From positions 186,001 to 250,000 of the forward strand of contig CASGGR010000028.1 of assembly GCA_949318235.1 (NCBI GenBank): a stretch of 64,000 nt of DNA. The letters are read 5' to 3'. Below the pieces are notes generated by a model that was given only the letters and a program-made list of their open reading frames with translations, searched no databases and was not told the origin of the DNA. Positions 50,574 to 64,000 of the stretch are shown piece by piece. The stretch is from Ecdyonurus torrentis. Taxonomy: Eukaryota > Arthropoda > Insecta > Ephemeroptera > Heptageniidae. Positions within the stretch are counted from its first letter, which is position 1. Each line of letters starts with the position of its first letter. Both the position numbers and the translations under genes were made by a program.

Positions 50574-50603
50574 TTTGTTTTGAGAAAATCTTAAGTTTTT
50601 CAT

Positions 50604-50880
50604 GTACAGTTTCGATCAAATGAATAGTTACCATTTAAACTCGAAGTTTTTTGCCGCGTTAAATTTTGTTCAATTTTGCAACCTTGTTTATGATTATTCC
50701 TTGAACTCTATATTCTCAATCACATCTATATTCAAATTCATTGAGTCTATATATTGTAATAGTTGACAAATACACCACAAGAAGTCACCTGTGATGCACT
50801 CAGGTAGGCAATCCGGCGGGTAAATATTTTGCTTGCTTGCTTGCTTGCTCATTTTCTCTCTCTCTCTCCCTCCCTCCCTA

Positions 50881-50960
<80 letters not shown>

Positions 50961-51400
50961 AGAAATGTTTTTTTTGTGTTTCAAAATAACTGCTGACTTA
51001 CCGATTTGCCCGATTAAGAGATTAAAATTAAGATATTTTTTTATCATTTATATCAATATGATTTGTAATGACAGCAATTTGGTAAGAAAATAGTTCGAAA
51101 CTTGTTATCAAACAAATACTTGAAAGTATTTCTCACAAGAGAGAGAGAGAGAATGAGCAAGCAAGCAAGCAAAATATTTACCCGCAAGATTGTCTACCTG
51201 AGTGCATCACAGGTGACTTCTTGTGGTGTCTTTGTCAACTATTACAATATATAGACTCAATGAATTTGAATATAGATGTGATTGAGAATATAATAGAGTT
51301 CAAGGAATAATCATAAACAAGGTTGCAAAATTGAACGAAATTTAACGCGGTAAAAAACATCGAGTTTAAATGGTAACTATTCATTTGATCGAAACTGTAC
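50604..51400. repeat. 0.8-kb fold-back element with CT-rich loop
   Basis: gtacagtttcgatcaaatga at the left and its complement at 51381-51400. Arms of about 260 bases; the loop holds (CT)n (about 50853-50959) and an A/T-rich part. Confidence 0.92.
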
Positions 51401-51729
51401 GTCACATAATTTTTTTTTTTATACAATTGATTATTTTTTTATACTTATGTATTCCTATAAATATTAAAGAGAGAGAGAGAGAGAGAGAGAGGGGAAAATG
51501 AGAGAGATAGAGAGGTTATATTAAAAGTAATTGTATTTAAAAAGAGACACAAAGCCATTAAAATTTTGTTCTAAAAAATGAACAGTGAAAAAGTAAAATT
51601 AAAAGATTTAATTGGATAAATTGAGACTGAGAGAAGAATTTTATTTCAGAAATATGAATGTGCATAATAGAGAGATAGAAAATTTGTAATTAATAAACAG
51701 ATAAATTAAAGAAAGCAACTAAAGATTAC

Positions 51730-51828
51730 CTTCAAGAGCAGCTAACATAAGCGCTGTGAATCCACGATTATCTTTAAGGTTGACGTCAGCACTATGTTCT
51801 AGCAGCAGCCTCACCGTCGCAATTTTTC
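51730..51828 (-). CDS. Ankyrin gene, 99-bp exon
   Basis: Acceptor tgcag, donor g/gtaatc. Repeat [20 protein letters not shown], ending LMLAALE. Same phase and length as its neighbours. Confidence 0.88.
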
Positions 51829-52332
51829 CTGCAATCATTAAGTTAATTTACCAAAAAAACATTAAAACTGGGAATTTACACTTTAAAAATTAAAACCTTG
51901 AAACTGTTGTCAAATTAAAAAAAAAGTTCTATTTATTGTCTCTGATATATGAAGTGATGTAAAATGACCACTTTACCAGGCCTTACGTAAGGGGACGTAG
52001 AATAAGCCATTCATTAAGTTTTCTAAATAGGAAACACATGGAAAAAATTTATATCTAGTAAAAGCATAAAAACTTAAAAATTGAGAGAAAGAGAGAGACA
52101 GAGAGAGAGAGAGAGAGAGCACAAACAAAGAAAGAAAGACAAAGAGAAAATTAAGTATGGAAGACAAGGAAAAAGGGAAAAAGAGTTTAAATAAATTTAA
52201 ATAAAGAGAATGTGGGTAAAATAATTTATAAAAGAGAGAGAAAACTCAGTGAGAAAACAAAGAAAAAATAAACTTTTCTTCCAAAAATAGAGAAAAAGAA
52301 ATTAGAGAGAAAACAGAAAGTTTTTATAGATG

Positions 52333-52529
52333 TTTTCGCGTCAAGATGAAACTACTACACTTTACAAATTTCCGAACAATGACCGATACTTTATAAATTT
52401 GCGGTTATCTGGAGCTTCACCTACCTGTTTTATATAGCAGAAGCTTCAGGTAGCCGTGACCTTGTAAAGTGTAGATCGTTCATTCTTCGGAAATTTGTAA
52501 AGTGTAGTAGCTTCATTTTGACGCGAAAA
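52333..52529. repeat. Hairpin MITE (family shared with 59950)
   Basis: ttttcgcgtcaagatgaaac paired with the end gacgcgaaaa. Each arm contains two copies of an acactttacaaattt-like word. A second copy is at 59955-60155. Confidence 0.92.
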
Positions 52530-52698
52530 TATCGAATATGCATTTACGTAAGAGAGAAAAAGTTAGAAAAAAAGACACAGAACGATAATACTTTTAATTT
52601 TAAAAATAATGAGACACAAAATAAATGTAAGATGCAATCTCTAATTAAAGCTTATTTATCTTTTTTCATATGTTGCAAAAATTAAAATAAGAACTTGA

Positions 52699-53086
52699 TG
52701 GGGTAGGTGACCGACTGATATCTCGCAAACTAGGACGAGTGTGAATAATAATAATAAATAACACAAAACAAAGAAGAAATGTTACTTAAAAATTTAGTTA
52801 TGTCAAACATGTGAAAACACGAACAAATATTTAAGTTATTACACTTTAAAGATAACATGTAAACGTGGAAATTTAAATTTGAGAGGGAATTTTAAGTCAA
52901 ATTAGAAACTTTTTTAAAATTAAAAATATCAATAAAAAATTTTATGGTATAAAAAAATATATTTAAAATTTACTTGATTTTATTTGAAAATTAAAGTGTT
53001 TGTTTTAATGGATTTAAATCATGTACTAAAATGTTTTGGAAAAATAAAGTTCTTCTTTTAGCGATTTCCGGTCCAAGTCGGTCCCT
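52699..53086 (-). repeat. ~390-bp MITE, copy 2 (inverted)
   Basis: Reverse-complement relative of 40423-40819; ends at ggggtaggtgaccgact and agtcggtccc. Confidence 0.75.
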
Positions 53087-53176
53087 TTTTAATTTGAAAG
53101 ATATTCAGGTGAGCAGGATACATAGGTAAATTGTAATTCCAAAGTAGATACAGGTAAGAAAGTATTTCAAGATTAC

Positions 53177-53275
53177 CACCGTATGCAGCGAAAGTGAGCG
53201 CTGTTTCTCCATACTTATTCTTATGATTGACACTAGCTTCATGGTCTATCAACAGCTTCACTGTCTTGTATTGTC
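53177..53275 (-). CDS. Ankyrin gene, 99-bp exon
   Basis: Acceptor tttcag, donor g/gtaatc. Repeat YKTVKLLIDHEASVNHKNKY, ending LTFAAYG. The frame also runs on past the donor for 38 codons (GGNLEILSYL and so on) to a stop at 53058; the start of that extension looks like the next repeat, so an exon with an alternative end is possible. Confidence 0.85.
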
Positions 53276-53407
53276 CTGAAACAAATTATATATTATATTT
53301 ACAAAAAATCATTAGAAATAAATCTTTAAATATTAGTAAATAAAAAGAAAAATAACTTGAAACAGCAGTGAAGATTATATATTTCTATTCCATTTAATAT
53401 TTTTTAA

Positions 53408-53730
53408 AGCCTTAGCCTACAATACACCAAATGTGTTTGTTAATGAATAGAAATGAAATGTGATCTTCAAAACCAATGACAATTTTTACCAGAATTTTAA
53501 TGTAGCCCCACGAGAGAGCGTAAAAATGCTGTAAAGTATGCAATTTGCGTGAAAATCCATGTTTATGACGTCAGAAACATTCAATAATTACAACAAAAAA
53601 GGGGTGCTGTATGGTTTGCATAAATTTAAATGTTCTGAAAATTGTAACGGAGCTTCAATTGAGATTTAAAACAAACTAAAGTTACTTATTGAGTCTTATC
53701 AAGTGTTTTGTGATATAAATGATCACGTAG
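53408..53730. mobile_element. TTAA MITE family, copy 5
   Basis: After TTAA (53404-53407) with agccttagcctac; interior tgacaatttttaccagaat, cacgagagagcgtaaaaat and gacgtcagaaac are shared with the other copies. The right end is not clear. Confidence 0.7.
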
Positions 53731-53975
53731 TCCTAATCAATTCCTATAAATAGCGGTGAGAGAGAGAGATGGAGAATCACAAAGTTTAATTGTATATAAA
53801 AAACAGACACAAAGCTATTTTAATTTTAGTATAACAAATAAACATAAGCAAATTAAGGGTAAATTGTTTTATTTCAAAAGTAGAGATTGAGAAATGAAAT
53901 TTTATTTAAGAAATATAAAGAGAAAAGGAGAGATGGATAAATTCTATTTGAGAAAAGTGAGTAACTCCAGATTAC

Positions 53976-54074
53976 CTGCACGTGCAGCTGACATGAGCGC
54001 TGTGTCTTCATCATGGCCCTTGTGATTGACATCAGCACCATGTTCTAGTAGCAGTCTCACCGTCTCAATTTCGC
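53976..54074 (-). CDS. Ankyrin gene, 99-bp exon
   Basis: Acceptor tgcag, donor g/gtaatc. Repeat EIETVRLLLEHGADVNHKGH, ending LMSAARA; closest to the ankyrin consensus of the set. Confidence 0.88.
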
Positions 54075-54267
54075 CTGCAACATTTTTAAATTTTTATTTA
54101 CCAAAATATCATTAAAATTTTAAACTTATATAAATGGTACAGATGTGAAAGTTAAAATATTTTTATGTATCGTTTTTTAAATAATATACATTTTTAAATG
54201 GAAGTTTTACTAGGCCTTTAGTAGGGGGGAATAGAGTATACTATTGAGTATTGAGAGTTCTATTTAA

Positions 54268-54647
54268 AGCCCTTGTCCACTTACTTTTTTATCATTTAGA
54301 ATTCTAGACTGATAATTACCATACCTTATTATCCATGAATTACACACCAACACGTCGATTTTTTTTTTTTTTTTGCGGTTATATCACGTATATGACGTCA
54401 CAATGTTTCGCCGCCAACCACAGTCACCGCTTTGGTCACGTGGTAAAATTTAAGCCCCACTTTCAAGTGTTGTACCTTCTACCACGGCCCCATCGGTACA
54501 TTGTGACGTCAGATACGTGATATAACCGCAAAAAAGAAAATAAGTGAAAATAAATACAAAATCAATGTGTTGGTGTCTAATTTATGAATATTCAGGTATT
54601 GTAATTATCAATCTAGTATTATAGATGATAAAAAGTTGACAAGGGCT
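54268..54647. mobile_element. TTAA-flanked fold-back MITE (380 bp)
   Basis: TTAA at 54264-54267 and 54648-54651; perfect 10-bp ends AGCCCTTGTC / GACAAGGGCT and inverted arms of over 150 bases (gcggttatatcacgtatatg and its complement). Confidence 0.9.
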
Positions 54648-55140
54648 TTAAGGAAAAAGCAAAGAAAGTTTAAAATCTAGTATAAATACTAAAACATGTA
54701 AATTGAATATATATATTTATATATATATATATATAGAAAGAGAGCATTTTATAGAGAAAAGACTGACGTTTCACAGAGACAGATAGAGATCGAGAGTGAT
54801 ACAAATATCGGGTATAAATAAGAAAAATCAAAGACAGAGAAAAAGTTAAGTACAAAAGAAATAAGACGTTAAATATCCCGAAAAATCTTCAAAACTGCGC
54901 ATGCGCGATTTTGAAAATTTCAGCCCGCCATTAAAGCAAACTATATTAACGGTCGTTCCTACTACATGCAAGATCGATCCATAAGCAAAAATCATAGCAA
55001 CGGATCAGCAGCGAAAAATGTTTTCTGGAACCTTTTTCCATAACAACACATGTAACCTTGAGGTTTTTAACTGTGTTTTTTTATAACAATGGAAATAAAA
55101 TCTTTGATCTTGCTTGTGAGAGAAGCCGTAAGTATAGTTT

Positions 55141-55368
55141 AGAGACCCTTAACAGAGAAGCGACAACCTCATGTTTTAGGCAGACCTGCACTACATCAGG
55201 TTAGCAAACATAACAGGAAGGCCTGCGGTGTCGGAACCAATCAGATTTCAGAGATTGTTAGAGTAGCCAATCAGAACGCTAGAAAGTTTGGTTACTTTTA
55301 GCGGGCCTTTTAAAACAACGTTTTGCAGGTTTGCCTAAAACATGAGGTTGTCACTTCTCTGTTAGGGT
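55141..55368. mobile_element. Fold-back MITE with ~12-bp flanking direct repeat
   Basis: Inverted ends containing cctaacagagaag and a 20-base aaaacatgaggttgtc-type arm. taagtatagttt flanks both sides (55129-55140 and 55369-55380), a possible target duplication. The 54700-55130 region before it has (ta)n and no gene. Confidence 0.75.
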
Positions 55369-55380
55369 TAAGTATAGTTT

Positions 55381-56523
55381 GCTTTACCCGCCATCTGTTG
55401 GGAAGGAGTTCTGAGATAAATTTTGCCATTTTCTTAAACTGTTTTCTTTTTTTTTTATATAAATTAACAGCTTAAAGGATGTCTGGCGTCATAAAAAAAG
55501 GTTTAATTTTCATTAAAAATTAAAGCAAGCTAATTTTAAATATTAACTCAAAAAGTTTCATTAAAAAATTTTGATTATTAACCCAATCATTAGATAAATA
55601 ACTAATATCAATTTTCAGATATCGGCAACATTGGAACAAATATTTTGAAAGAAATAATAAAAAGTAGGGGAAATTTATTTTAGAAATAGGGGAATTTTCC
55701 CTCTTTCAGATATATACTGATTGCACACTAAAGTAACGAGTTACCTTAGTCAGTCTCAGGTAAAACTCTGCATTTTTTTTATTACTGAGTGGTTACTTGC
55801 TTTGCAACAAGTATATTTTAGCCCTTCCAAATTATGCTAGGTGTTCGAAATCAAGAATAACAATGCGAGTACTAGCGGTACTTGCTGTGTTATTTTTTTC
55901 AACCCTTTCTCATTGGTCATTTCTCTGGGGACGGCGGAATCTCAGGCTAATCAGATAAAAGCACCAAATCTAGCATATAATTAAGGAAGCGCTGTTGCCA
56001 TTAAGCACTTTTTTCGTAAAGTAGGCTCTACTTCACGAGAGTTTTTTTAATAATTAGCGAACTTGGTTAGTAACGACGTTACAAGTAACGAAATTACGAA
56101 ATTTCGTTACTTTTTACTCAAAAGTAACGAAACGTTGTTACATTTCGTTTTCAGTATTGTGTTACTGTAACGCGTGACTTTTTTAAGTAATTTTAACGTG
56201 AAAACGTCAGTATTTTTCATATACAAAATACGTTACTATTAAAAGTAAAAGAAATATATTAATATAAGTAAGAGTTTTTTTTGGCCTTTTGCTAACATTG
56301 TCAATATAACAGGGAACCTATTTCCTAGAAACATAGGCATGTACCAGAATGTGTTGATTGTAACGAAACTTTACATTCCATTTCGCATCAGTAATATATC
56401 TAATTTATGGGTTTTTCGATATGTTTAGTGGTATAAGTCTAATTATGTTACAGTAATCAACTAATGGTCAAAAATTACATTTTTACGGCATACCTCCATT
56501 AAGATAAATGTGGAACATATTAA
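55381..56523. other. Intronic DNA with gtaacg-rich patch
   Basis: No exon seen. 56062-56170 repeats cgaaa/gtaacg words with local symmetry (cgaaattacgaaatttcg). Confidence 0.55.
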
Positions 56524-56818
56524 TTACTCTAAAAAATGTTGCATTACTTTGGTTACGAATCCTAAATTATTTAAGATATACACTTTTAAGTTATTATGAG
56601 TAGCAAAATTAATGCGTATTAGCAAATTATTAAAAATGGCTAATTTAAGTTGTTTTAAGTTTTTTTTTTAAATGTTTTTTAGTTCATTTAGTTTTTTTTT
56701 AATAATTTGCTAAATGTATTATTTTAGCTAATTATTAGCTAATTGTTATTATGTTAAAAGTGTATATCTTAAATACGTTAGGATTCGTAACTTAAGTAAT
56801 GCACTATTTTTTAGAGTG
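56524..56818. repeat. ~295-bp fold-back MITE
   Basis: actctaaaaaatgttgcatt at the left and its complement at the right; inner pair gatatacacttttaa / ttaaaagtgtatatc. Confidence 0.85.
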
Positions 56819-58607
56819 ATTATATAAGAACTGATTTTGGATACTTTTATTATCATATTTTTAAATGATATATTATACATTACGTATAATCATATATATT
56901 TACGTCAAAATTAAAACTTGCAAAAAAGTTAATAGGTTTAGTAGATCGAGACAAAATTATTAATTATTGATTTTGCTTTGTTTACTTTCAGTAATATGAA
57001 CAGTGTTTTTGTTGTGACTTTGTTTCTTTTTTTTATTTTATTTATAGCAAAACAATATAAAATATAGGTAGTTTTTTATACCGGAGGTGACGTTTCACAA
57101 TCCGACTTGCTGTAGAATAAAGGTGCGAGGCTCATAATTCAACACTGAATAAATTTATTAACTTTAATGTATCTATACATTTTTTTCTGGCTGTAATTTT
57201 TTAGATAACTAAATTATACTGATTTTTTAAAAATAAAATACAATGTCGCCATACTCTTCAATATAAATTTATTTATTTAATTGTTAAGTACGTCGTTATT
57301 TACTCATTTTAATTATGGAATAATTTTTATATAATTTTAATAGGCTATTGTATTCACATTGAAAAAGAAAAGAAAATATAAGAAATGAAATAAATTTACA
57401 GCTCAAAGAAGATATATGATCCCCTGTATAAAATCTATAAAAAATAAAGTGCACATTTTTTATCCTCATTATTTTCGTAAAGACCTTTTAAGTTTACTAA
57501 GAAATTCTTTTTATCTAATTTATTGTAAGTAAATAATAAAAATGCTTATAAATTGAGGGTAACTTCATTTTTATATTAAATTACAAGAAAAGTATTAAAG
57601 ACACTACCAATGATGGAATCATTTAAAGTAGTTTATTTAGTTTTGTTTTTGAAATAATAAAAAGCATTTTACTCAGTTGCGCTGTGATGTCATACGCAGT
57701 AGCCACAATTACAAAGAATTTAAAAATGACTAATTTAAATTTTAATTTTACGTCTAAGACCTAATCAATGTTGCTTATCAACTATGTTTAAAATCAACTA
57801 TCAGAACACAACAATGTTGCTATGTTTTCTGTGACTTAATATTTAAAGTATAATAAATTTAATAGCTACTTTAAATATAATACAAATTTTTCACAACTTA
57901 TTTTCATTAAGAGAATTATGAGCTAATTTATTCTTCATATTTTGTAGTTTTTCTTTATTTTTATTTATTATGTTAAATGATTTCTTTTTTTTTTGAAAAA
58001 TTGTATAAAATAATTTTTTTGTGAAAAATGTATAAAAACTTGGAAAATGACAAAAAAAAACTTGAAAAATTGTAAATATAGTGAAAAATAAAAATATATT
58101 GGTGAATGGTAAAAACAAATGTGTTTTAAATGACCTTATATTGCGTAAGTTGTAGTGACTTTTGATAGTAAGTGATTTAATGAGAAAAAAACAACAGAAT
58201 TTAGATATAGGTATTTAAATTAGGCTGGACTCACTGCTTAATAAAACAAAAAACAAAAGAATAGAACAAAAAATAAAATCTACAATTTAATAAAATCATT
58301 TTAAAGATGCCAAAATATTTATTTTTAAAAAAATAATTATATTTTGTTATTTAAATGTTTTACAGAGTTTTAAAGACTGCATAAGAGTGAGAGAAAGAGT
58401 GAGTGAGAAAGAAGATTTAGAAATATAGATGTGTTATACTTATATTTTAATAAAGAAAGAGTAGGAAATATAAATATTGTCAGACTGAATTTATTTTAAG
58501 GAACAAAAAGAGAAGACAGGTTTCTAAGAAAGATAAAGAATATAAAAGTGAATGATTTATTCAAGAAAAAGGGACTTAGAGATGAATCTAATATAGGTTT
58601 TGATTAC
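56819..58607. other. AT-rich intron sequence
   Basis: Nothing recognised: no exon matching the ankyrin pattern, no SINE, only A/T-rich filler. Confidence 0.55.
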
Positions 58608-58706
58608 CTTCCCATGCAGCTGAGATAAGCGCTGTGGTACCAATATTGTTTTTGTGATTGACGTCAGTGCCATGTTCCAGCAGTAGTCTCACGGTCTCAA
58701 TATTTC
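58608..58706 (-). CDS. Ankyrin gene, 99-bp exon (most upstream seen)
   Basis: Acceptor tgcag, donor g/gtaatc. Repeat NIETVRLLLEHGTDVNHKNN, ending LISAAWE. Its first codon is split, so at least one more exon lies upstream; none was recognised between 58707 and 64000. Confidence 0.87.
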
Positions 58707-58983
58707 CTGCAACAAAATTAAATTTTATTTACCAGCAAAAAAAAACATTAAAATTAGGAATTTAAACTTTAAGAACTAAAGCGTTCCTAAAGTGGTCAAA
58801 AAGAAAGTTCAATCCTTGTCTCTGAGATAACTCGTGATGTAAAATGACAATTTTACCAGGCCTTACGTAAAGGGAAATAGCACAAGCTATTAAGATTTCT
58901 AAATAGGAAACACATAGAAAAAATTTATATCTAGTAAAAGCATAAAACTTAAAAATTAAGATGAAAGAAGAGAGACAGATAGA

Positions 58984-59157
58984 GACAGCCAGGCTTGGAC
59001 TGGCCATAAGAGTAACTCCGCAATTGCGAACGTAGCCACGCCTGTTTGCAGGCCCCTAAGGCCCAAAAAGAGGCGTAAATAGCGTGATACACCCCCTTTG
59101 TGGCGCCTAAAGAGGAATGTTACACCCCTTTTGTGGACAAGGCCCGTTGATTCTTAG
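58984..59157. other. Possible transposon-end fragment
   Basis: Starts with cagccaggcttggactggcc, which resembles hAT-type ends, and has repeated acaccccttt/ttgtgg words; no partner end found. Confidence 0.3.
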
Positions 59158-59570
59158 ACCGAGCTGGTATGGCCGAGTGGTGAAGGCAGCTGACTCGCAA
59201 CTCTGTACTCCTCACAGAGTATAGGTTCGAGCCACTGCTGGGTGCGTACTTGAAGTGTGAGAGCACAACACGTTGCACGATGCATGTTTACATGCATTCC
59301 ATGACGACGCACAGTATTCGGGAGATGCATGATTGATGTGATTGCACCGACCAGCCTGCCTAAATGTTTCCACGGTTTTTCTAGGCTGTTATGGCGAATG
59401 CCGGTCTGTGTACTTACGTTAGGCCGTGGCTGGCCCGTGTGTGCTTTGCCAACAATTGAAAAGTCCTAACCTGTCGATAAGACAATGTCTTGACTGGGAC
59501 TGGGATTGGTGTATAGCACGATAACACAATATGGCAAGCAAAAAAAAAATAAAAAAAAAATAAAAAAAAA
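59158..59570 (+). mobile_element. tRNA-derived SINE, full length
   Basis: Plus-strand copy of the family at 42719-43131. A box tatggccgagtgg (59168-59180) and B box ggttcgagcc (59224-59233) with a long variable arm between them, then body and an A-rich tail interrupted by single T (59539-59570). Confidence 0.93.
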
Positions 59571-59954
59571 GAGCACAGTATACAGCAGAAAGAGACAAAC
59601 AATTAAAATAAATTTCAAGAAAGAGAATGTAGGATAAATTGATTTTTTAAAAGAGAAATGCATTTCAAAAAAATGTGTGTTCCCGAAAACAGAGAAAAAG
59701 AGGAAATCAAATTTAAAAAAATTATTAAAAATATTTAAAAAAAGAGAAAAAAAAATTGTATTGTAAAGAAATAAGTTAGAAACAAAGAGAGATATAGATA
59801 GTTATTTGTGCTAAGGGAAATTGTGTGAGAAAAACAGATAGGAAAGAAAGAGAGAGAGAGAGTAATGACTTTTATTATGCAGAAAGAAAGAAAAATATGA
59901 GTGATTAAATAATACTAATTTATGTCCTGTTACATATATATATATATATCGATC

Positions 59955-60155
59955 TTTTCGCGTCAAGATGAAGCTACTACACTTTACAAATTTCCGAAGA
60001 ATGAACGATCTACACTTTACAAATTCGCGGCTACCTGAAGCATCTGCTATATAAAACAGGTAGGAAAAGCTTAAGGTAGCCGCAAATTTGTAAAGTGTAG
60101 ATCGTTCATTCTTAGGAAATTTGTAAAGTGTAGTAGCTTCATCTTGACGCGAGAA
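59955..60155. repeat. Hairpin MITE, second copy
   Basis: Matches 52333-52529 (ttttcgcgtcaagatgaagc start, gaagaatgaacgatc inside). Flanked by short (ta)n and atcgat on both sides, so it sits in a TA microsatellite. Confidence 0.92.
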
Positions 60156-63800
<3,645 letters not shown>

Positions 63801-63837
63801 CATTATTCCAGCAAACTTGCTTTGTCGAGATGGACCT

Positions 63838-64000
63838 ATAGCATGGGCCGCAATATCACCTAACCTCAGCACCCCCCCTCCCTTCCCTCAGATTTTATTC
63901 CTAAGGGGATACATACCTCAAGGATTACGATTTCAGAAACACCAGTGACTGACGTGCTACGTGCTAAAGCTGAAGCAGAGGATATCACCGCCGCCATCCA
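63838..64000 (+). pseudogene. Second mariner-type transposase fragment, opposite strand
   Basis: Plus-strand sequence corresponds to the same transposase region (SRITISETPVTDVLRAKAEA, then EDITAAIQ) and runs off the window. It forms a head-to-head pair with the fragment at 63182-63800. Confidence 0.7.

Noticed and set aside
59158..59250. A tRNA-Ser/Leu gene
   Set aside because: It is the head of a SINE: it continues into a shared body and A-rich tail and recurs at 43040-43131.

Overview
The window is eukaryotic, AT-rich (roughly 70 percent or more by eye) and almost entirely made of mobile DNA. GT-AG introns, tRNA-derived SINEs, a Maverick/Polinton, piggyBac, hAT and mariner elements, and a multi-exon ankyrin gene point to an invertebrate animal, perhaps an arthropod. 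The species cannot be named from the sequence.

Region by region. (1) 1-4.5 kb: the edge of a host gene on the minus strand. Its promoter, first exon and the start of a second exon lie in a 2.0 kb tandem duplication (513-2521 and 2522-4524). (2) 5.7-38.2 kb: a decayed Maverick/Polinton (adintovirus-like) element, genes all on the plus strand: zinc-finger region, protein-primed DNA polymerase B, packaging ATPase, a small basic protein, penton-like minor capsid protein, a basic virion protein, major capsid protein, adenain-type protease and an unknown gene. A 5'-truncated LINE sits after these. Next come a BIR+RING (IAP-like) gene with its own TATA box and, facing it, a second BIR-like remnant. 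No integrase was found. (3) The polymerase is cut at 9052 by about 19 kb of nested insertions and resumes at 28084. A 5-bp direct repeat (ATGAC) flanks the insert and the reading frame is kept across it. The insert holds a 0.7 kb palindrome, a hAT element with perfect 8-bp target duplication, a SINE fragment, a 3.0 kb palindrome, an almost intact piggyBac and two 0.6 kb direct repeats. (4) 38.2-43.7 kb: a tRNA-like sequence, MITEs and a SINE. (5) 43.7-58.7 kb: an ankyrin-repeat gene on the minus strand. Five 99-bp exons, each one repeat bounded by phase-1 introns, run into a large terminal exon. Its introns are packed with fold-back elements and hold a 1.5 kb uninterrupted GGAT array. (6) 58.7-64 kb: a SINE, a MITE, a 2.6 kb palindrome set between two (TA)n arrays, and two head-to-head mariner transposase fragments.

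How they relate: the Maverick genes form a virion and replication set (polymerase, ATPase, capsid proteins, protease). The BIR genes look like an accessory anti-apoptosis module carried at its end. The Maverick is dead: its polymerase and ATPase carry stops and lost catalytic residues. Three other breaks (piggyBac, IAP-like gene, protease) are single-base shifts in A-runs, so those genes may be less damaged than the sequence suggests.
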